NCBI GenBank assembly: GCA_964406705.1
Contig: CAYOSS010000075.1
Coordinates: forward strand, 1-8,661
Source of the DNA: CAZRRV01 sp964406705
GTDB lineage: Bacteria; Bacillota; Clostridia; Oscillospirales; Acutalibacteraceae
Length of the DNA: 8,661 bases
Direction of reading: 5' to 3'
Position numbers and translations under genes: made by a program. Numbering within the stretch: the first letter of the stretch is position 1; each line of letters starts with the position of its first letter. Below the pieces are notes generated by a model. The model saw only the letters and a program-made list of their open reading frames with translations, searched no databases and had not been told where the DNA came from. Positions 5,510 to 8,661 of the stretch are shown here, in pieces.

Positions 5510-6619
5510 ATGAGAGAGGTAAAAGCGGCGGGCGAGAGGTACGTGGTGCACAGGGCGAAGGGCACGCTCTTCGGCTACTACGCCTGGCCTTCGGTCTGCA
5601 AGGACGAGCGGGGGACGCTCTACGCGGCGTCGTCCGGGTTCAGGGTGGAACACGTCGACCCCGCGGGTAAGAACTGTATGTATTTAAGCTTTAACGGCGG
5701 AAAGACCTGGACGCCCCCCGTCGTGGTGAACGACTCTTACCTCGATGACCGCGACACCGGGATTTTATACCTCGGCGGAGGGAAAATGCTGATGTCCTGG
5801 TTCTCCAGCCGCTTCGACGACGACTGCCGCTACCTGCAAAACGCCGATTGGGTGACTCCCGCGGAGAAGGCCGTCCTGTCCGGTTTTACCGAGAACCTTC
5901 AGTACCTGCCGCAGGAGGAGCTGCGCCCCGGCTCCTATATAAAGCTTTCCGACGATTACGGGGTCACCTGGAGCGACGCTATAAGGGTCCCGGTGACCGC
6001 GCCGCACGGACCGGTGCGGCTTCGCGACGGCTCCCTGCTCTACGTCGGTAAGACGTGGGGGGACGGCTGGCAGTGCGGGGCGGATAACCCCGTTTCGGCG
6101 TATAGAAGCACCGACGGCGGGAGGAGCTGGGAGTACCTCTCCGATATACCTCTGCCGGACGGCGCCGAAAACAGGCAGTTTTGCGAGCCGCACAGCGCGG
6201 AGCTGCCCGGCGGGAGGATCGTAGTGGGTATGCGCGTGCACGAAATGGAGCCGGACCTCACCGTGTACACCTCGTTCTCCGACGACGGGGGACGTACCTG
6301 GAGCGTCGCCCGCCCGACGGGGTTTGACGGCGCTCCACCGCACCTGATGGTCCACTCCTCCGGGGCGCTGCTGCTGACCTACGCGAGGCGGCGCGTGGGC
6401 AGCCGTGGGGAGAGGTGCGCGGTCAGCTACGACGGCGGCGAGACTTACGAGGCCGACTACATCATAGACCCGGACGCGGAGCGGGTGTCGTGCGGCGGCG
6501 GCGACCTCGGCTATCCCGCCTCGGTGGAGCTTGACGACGGCTCCATTCTCACCGTGTACTATCAGGTAGTGGAGGGGGACGCGACCCCGTCCATATTAGC
6601 CACAAAATGGCGCTTATAA
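5510..6619 (+). CDS. Sialidase-like Asp-box (BNR) beta-propeller protein, putative glycosidase
   Basis: This 369-residue protein has the sialidase/neuraminidase six-bladed beta-propeller fold. Asp-box repeats (S-x-D-G-G-x-T-W type) are visible at residues 60-67 (SFNGGKTW), 147-154 (SDDYGVTW), 200-207 (STDGGRSW), 257-264 (SDDGGRTW) and 306-313 (SYDGGETY). The C-terminal GYPASVELDDGSILTVYYQ (334-352) is typical of bacterial sialidase-family glycosidases. The classical FRIP arginine box is not evident: the matching N-terminal place reads YAWPSV (24-29). True sialidase activity is therefore uncertain and another sugar may be the substrate. There is no signal peptide, lipobox or membrane segment, which suggests a cytoplasmic enzyme acting on imported oligosaccharides. 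The ATG at 5510 is chosen because AAGGAG (5496-5501) lies 8 nt upstream; an upstream in-frame TTG at 5414 lies inside the promoter. First gene of a three-gene operon. Confidence 0.87.
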   Translation: MREVKAAGERYVVHRAKGTLFGYYAWPSVCKDERGTLYAASSGFRVEHVDPAGKNCMYLSFNGGKTWTPPVVVNDSYLDDRDTGILYLGGGKMLMSWFSSRFDDDCRYLQNADWVTPAEKAVLSGFTENLQYLPQEELRPGSYIKLSDDYGVTWSDAIRVPVTAPHGPVRLRDGSLLYVGKTWGDGWQCGADNPVSAYRSTDGGRSWEYLSDIPLPDGAENRQFCEPHSAELPGGRIVVGMRVHEMEPDLTVYTSFSDDGGRTWSVARPTGFDGAPPHLMVHSSGALLLTYARRRVGSRGERCAVSYDGGETYEADYIIDPDAERVSCGGGDLGYPASVELDDGSILTVYYQVVEGDATPSILATKWRL

Positions 6620-6635
6620 GAAGGAGGCGGGCGAG

Positions 6636-7661
6636 ATGGGCGAACTGCCGAACGGCTTTATAAACGTTGCCGACTATGTGGACTCGACGGGGCAAAAGGA
6701 CGTATCTGGCCCGTTGCAGGACCTAATCGAGCGCAATCCCAACCGCACTCTTTTCTTCCCGGACGGGACGTATCGGCTTAAAAAGCCCGTGCTGACCCCC
6801 GCCGACCCGCGCAGGAGCGTATCGCTGAGGCTTACGGACTTCGCTAAGCTGTTGGCTGACGAGTCCTGGAGCGACGGCGAGGCTATGGTGCGGCTCGGCG
6901 GGATTTACCCCGCGAACGACATCTCCACCGACGGGAGCAACTACTCCCTCATAGGCGGCATCATAGACGGCAGCGGCGTCGCGCCGGGGGTGTCCATCGA
7001 CGGCGGGCGCGAGACCGAGATACACCACGTTTCCATTAAGCACACCCCGTTGGGGCTTTACATAAAGCACGGGGCGAACGGCGGCTCCTCCGACGCGGAC
7101 GTCTCAAACGTGAACATCGTGGGCACCGGCGCCCGGGACTGCGTGGGAATGCTGATAGAGGGCTACGACAACACCGTGTCCTTCTCCCGTATAGCGAACG
7201 TGTTCACCGGGGTGCGGGTCACCGGCGGGGGGAACATTTTCCGCAGCATTCACCCTCTTTACTATATGAACAACACCGAGCGGTACACCGAGAGCAGCGG
7301 CTTTTTGGTCGAGTGCGCGGGTAACTTCTACGAGCACTGCTACAGCGACCAGTTTGCCATAGGGTTCAACATCAAGGGGGACTGCTACGACACCGCGATG
7401 AACAACTGTATGTGCTTCTGGTACTCCTCCGGGGTGACGCGCCACGTCGGTATAGCCACCGAGGAGCGGTTCAGGGCGTCCGTGGTGAACCTGCGTGTGT
7501 CGTTTAACTTTAAGGATGTGGAGAATCACGTGCTGTCGGAGGGGCAGCCCGGCGGGGACGGGGCGTTCAGCCACCTGATGCTTGACCGCCACGGGCTGCT
7601 GTCCGACCACGAGTTCGAGAAGTACGTGCATGGGCCCGTGCTGTTCGCCCACCCCGAATGA
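6636..7661 (+). CDS. Right-handed parallel beta-helix protein, pectate-lyase-3-like
   Basis: The 341-residue product resembles the Pectate_lyase_3/GH28-type beta-helix superfamily, whose members cleave or bind polysaccharides. The N-terminus has the hallmark of that group: an Asp-Val-Ser-x-Pro-Leu-Gln start followed by LFFPDGTYRLKKPV (39-52). Short strands with regular Gly, Asn, Val and Ile then suggest helix coils (roughly 100-290). The GH28 catalytic motifs (NTD, GHG, RIK) are not visible, so the reaction is unknown. Five cysteines (227, 235, 250, 258, 260) are grouped in the later coils, which is notable for a protein without a signal peptide and suggests a reducing environment. The gene starts 16 nt after the sialidase-like stop with AAGGAGG 8 nt before the ATG. 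It overlaps the next gene by 4 bp (ATGA). A joint role with the sialidase-like protein on one glycan is inferred from the operon only. Confidence 0.78.
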   Translation: MGELPNGFINVADYVDSTGQKDVSGPLQDLIERNPNRTLFFPDGTYRLKKPVLTPADPRRSVSLRLTDFAKLLADESWSDGEAMVRLGGIYPANDISTDGSNYSLIGGIIDGSGVAPGVSIDGGRETEIHHVSIKHTPLGLYIKHGANGGSSDADVSNVNIVGTGARDCVGMLIEGYDNTVSFSRIANVFTGVRVTGGGNIFRSIHPLYYMNNTERYTESSGFLVECAGNFYEHCYSDQFAIGFNIKGDCYDTAMNNCMCFWYSSGVTRHVGIATEERFRASVVNLRVSFNFKDVENHVLSEGQPGGDGAFSHLMLDRHGLLSDHEFEKYVHGPVLFAHPE

Positions 7662-8362
7662 TAAAGGACGTATTATTCGACTTAGACGACACACTGCTTG
7701 ATTTTCGCTCCGCCGAGAGGGCGGCGCTCCGGGAGACGTTAGAGCGGTTCGGCGTTCCCGTTACCCCCGCCGCTCTCGACCGCTACCACGAGATCAACCG
7801 GGAGCAGTGGCGGCTGCTCGAGCGGGGGGAGCGCACGAGGCCGCAGATCAAGGTGGAGCGGTACAGGCTGCTCTTCACGGAGCTTGGCGTTTCCGCCCCT
7901 CCCGACGCCGCCACGGCCTACTACGAGACCCGCCTCGCCGGGAGAAGCGACACTATCCCGGGGGCGAGGGAGCTTCTGGAGAGCCTGCGCGGGCGGTACA
8001 GGCTCTACGTGTTTTCCAACGGGACGGGGTATGTCCAGCGCTCCAGGGTCCGCGCGGCGGGTCTCGCGGCTTACTTCGAGGATATGTTTATATCGGAGGA
8101 ACTCGGCGCCACAAAGCCGGATATAGCGTATTTTGAGAGGGCGTTCGCCAGGATCCCGGGCTTTCGCCGCGAAAGCGCCGTGATGGTGGGGGACAGCCTT
8201 ACCTCGGACATCGCCGGGGCGGCGGGCGCGGGCCTCGCCGCGGTGTGGTACAACCCCGAGGGGCTGCCCCCGCCGGAGGGCGCCGCGGTCCCCACGCGGG
8301 TCGTCCGCTCGCTCGGGGAGGTCCCCGGGGCAATAGAGGAGATCGGTCGGGTCGCAAGTTGA
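7658..8362 (+). CDS. HAD-family hydrolase, YjjG-like (putative nucleotidase)
   Basis: Cytoplasmic haloacid-dehalogenase-superfamily phosphatase of 234 residues, close in size to YjjG (about 225), which removes phosphate from pyrimidine nucleotides including non-canonical ones. The four HAD motifs are intact: I FDLDDTLLDF (nucleophile Asp8, acid/base Asp10), II FSNG (Ser120), III Lys153 in GATKPD, and IV VGDSLTSDIAGA (Asp179 and Asp184). The helical cap lies between residues about 15 and 95, the C1 position. VQRSRVRAAGLAAYF followed by FISEELGATKPD closely matches the YjjG subfamily pattern. Phosphoglycolate or sugar-phosphate phosphatase remains possible, because HAD specificity is hard to read from motifs. 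The ATG shares ATGA with the upstream stop, so translation is coupled. No strong ribosome binding site of its own is seen. Last gene of the operon before a GC-rich repeat. Confidence 0.88.
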   Translation: MIKDVLFDLDDTLLDFRSAERAALRETLERFGVPVTPAALDRYHEINREQWRLLERGERTRPQIKVERYRLLFTELGVSAPPDAATAYYETRLAGRSDTIPGARELLESLRGRYRLYVFSNGTGYVQRSRVRAAGLAAYFEDMFISEELGATKPDIAYFERAFARIPGFRRESAVMVGDSLTSDIAGAAGAGLAAVWYNPEGLPPPEGAAVPTRVVRSLGEVPGAIEEIGRVAS

Positions 8363-8661
8363 TGGCCCGGGGAGGCTTATCCCGCTTGGCGGACAGCCCG
8401 GCGGGTGCCGGGGCCGGCAGGCTCCGCCCGGGTCCGGGGGGGGGGCTGCTTTCCGCTGCGGGGGTAGCTCGGAGGTGCCGTCAGATCCGGCTCCGCCCGT
8501 CCCCCGTTGCTTTCTTCTCGCTGACGCGAAGTTAGTTTTCTAATTTATCCCAGCTATGCTGGGGAACGTTGTCCGCTTTTCTTCTCTGCGCCGGAACGGT
8601 CCGGCTGAAAGAAGAAAAGCGGACAGAAAAGAAGTTCAGGCGGACCGGCTTACTCCAACGC
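8363..8661 (+). repeat. Third, diverged copy (T) of the structured repeat element, cut by the window edge
   Basis: No gene is evident after the HAD stop. The order of landmarks matches copies L and R: GCTTGGCGGAC (also at the start of L), GGCTCCGCCCGG, poly-G (ten G at 8436-8445), CTGCT...CGCTGCGGGGG, GGCTCCGCCCGT, TTCTTCTCGCT (also in R), then a long hairpin with T-rich 5' and A-rich 3' legs, followed by AGAAAAGAAG. The bases outside these landmarks differ substantially, so homology is likely but less certain than for the L/R pair. Confidence 0.58.
8571..8624 (+). other. Long hairpin downstream of the HAD gene
   Basis: GTCCGCTTTTCTTC (8571-8584) and GAAGAAAAGCGGAC (8611-8624) are a perfect 14-bp inverted repeat. 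Inside, GCCGGA (8590-8595) pairs with TCCGGC (8600-8605) around an ACGG loop. It has the same polarity as the core hairpins of copies L and R but different stem bases. No T-run follows, so it is not a standard intrinsic terminator. It could stabilise the operon's 3' end. A small CCCAGC-TAT-GCTGGG hairpin lies just upstream at 8549-8563. Confidence 0.85.

Noticed and set aside
8571..8624. Intrinsic terminator after the HAD gene (and at the L and R core hairpins)
   Set aside because: The T-rich leg is 5' and the A-rich leg 3', and no T-run follows the stem. This is opposite to rho-independent terminators on either strand.

Overview
The window is GC-rich and gene-dense except for one large repeat-filled gap. 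It looks like a chromosomal segment of a Gram-positive gut-type bacterium, probably a high-GC member of the Clostridia/Oscillospirales. That placement is an inference from the style of the PcrA helicase (including an insertion after the Walker A helix), the strong AAGGAG-type ribosome binding sites and the AAAAGAAAAG-type intergenic repeats. No rRNA or other taxonomic marker is present.

Layout. (1) 1-3705, minus strand: argH (argininosuccinate lyase) followed by pcrA (UvrD-family helicase). They overlap by 8 bp and are read from a near-consensus promoter at 3747-3775. The argH 3' end carries a 39-bp tandem duplication, and pcrA runs off the left edge inside a Gly/Tyr-rich tail built on a 15-bp repeat. 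(2) 3776-5413: about 1.6 kb without a credible gene. It holds two imperfect inverted copies (about 3890-4465 and 4780-5330) of a roughly 550-575-bp structured element, separated by a spacer with a degenerate 85-bp duplication. (3) 5414-8362, plus strand: a promoter and a tight three-gene operon. Its genes encode an Asp-box sialidase-like beta-propeller, a pectate-lyase-3-like right-handed beta-helix protein, and a YjjG-like HAD phosphatase. (4) 8363-8661: the start of a third, diverged copy of the same element, cut by the window edge.

How it fits together. The left operon is housekeeping (arginine biosynthesis and DNA repair). The right operon looks like a small carbohydrate-handling module. 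Neither carbohydrate protein has a signal peptide, so both should act in the cytoplasm or leave by an unusual route. The substrate is unknown and no transporter is in the window.

The best candidate for something undescribed is the repeated element. Two copies share a hairpin core that is almost identical while their flanks have drifted. A second hairpin keeps its pairing through G-U wobbles in only one reading direction. The third copy keeps the core architecture with different stem bases. Whether this is a structured RNA or a non-coding mobile/REP-like repeat cannot be settled from the sequence alone.
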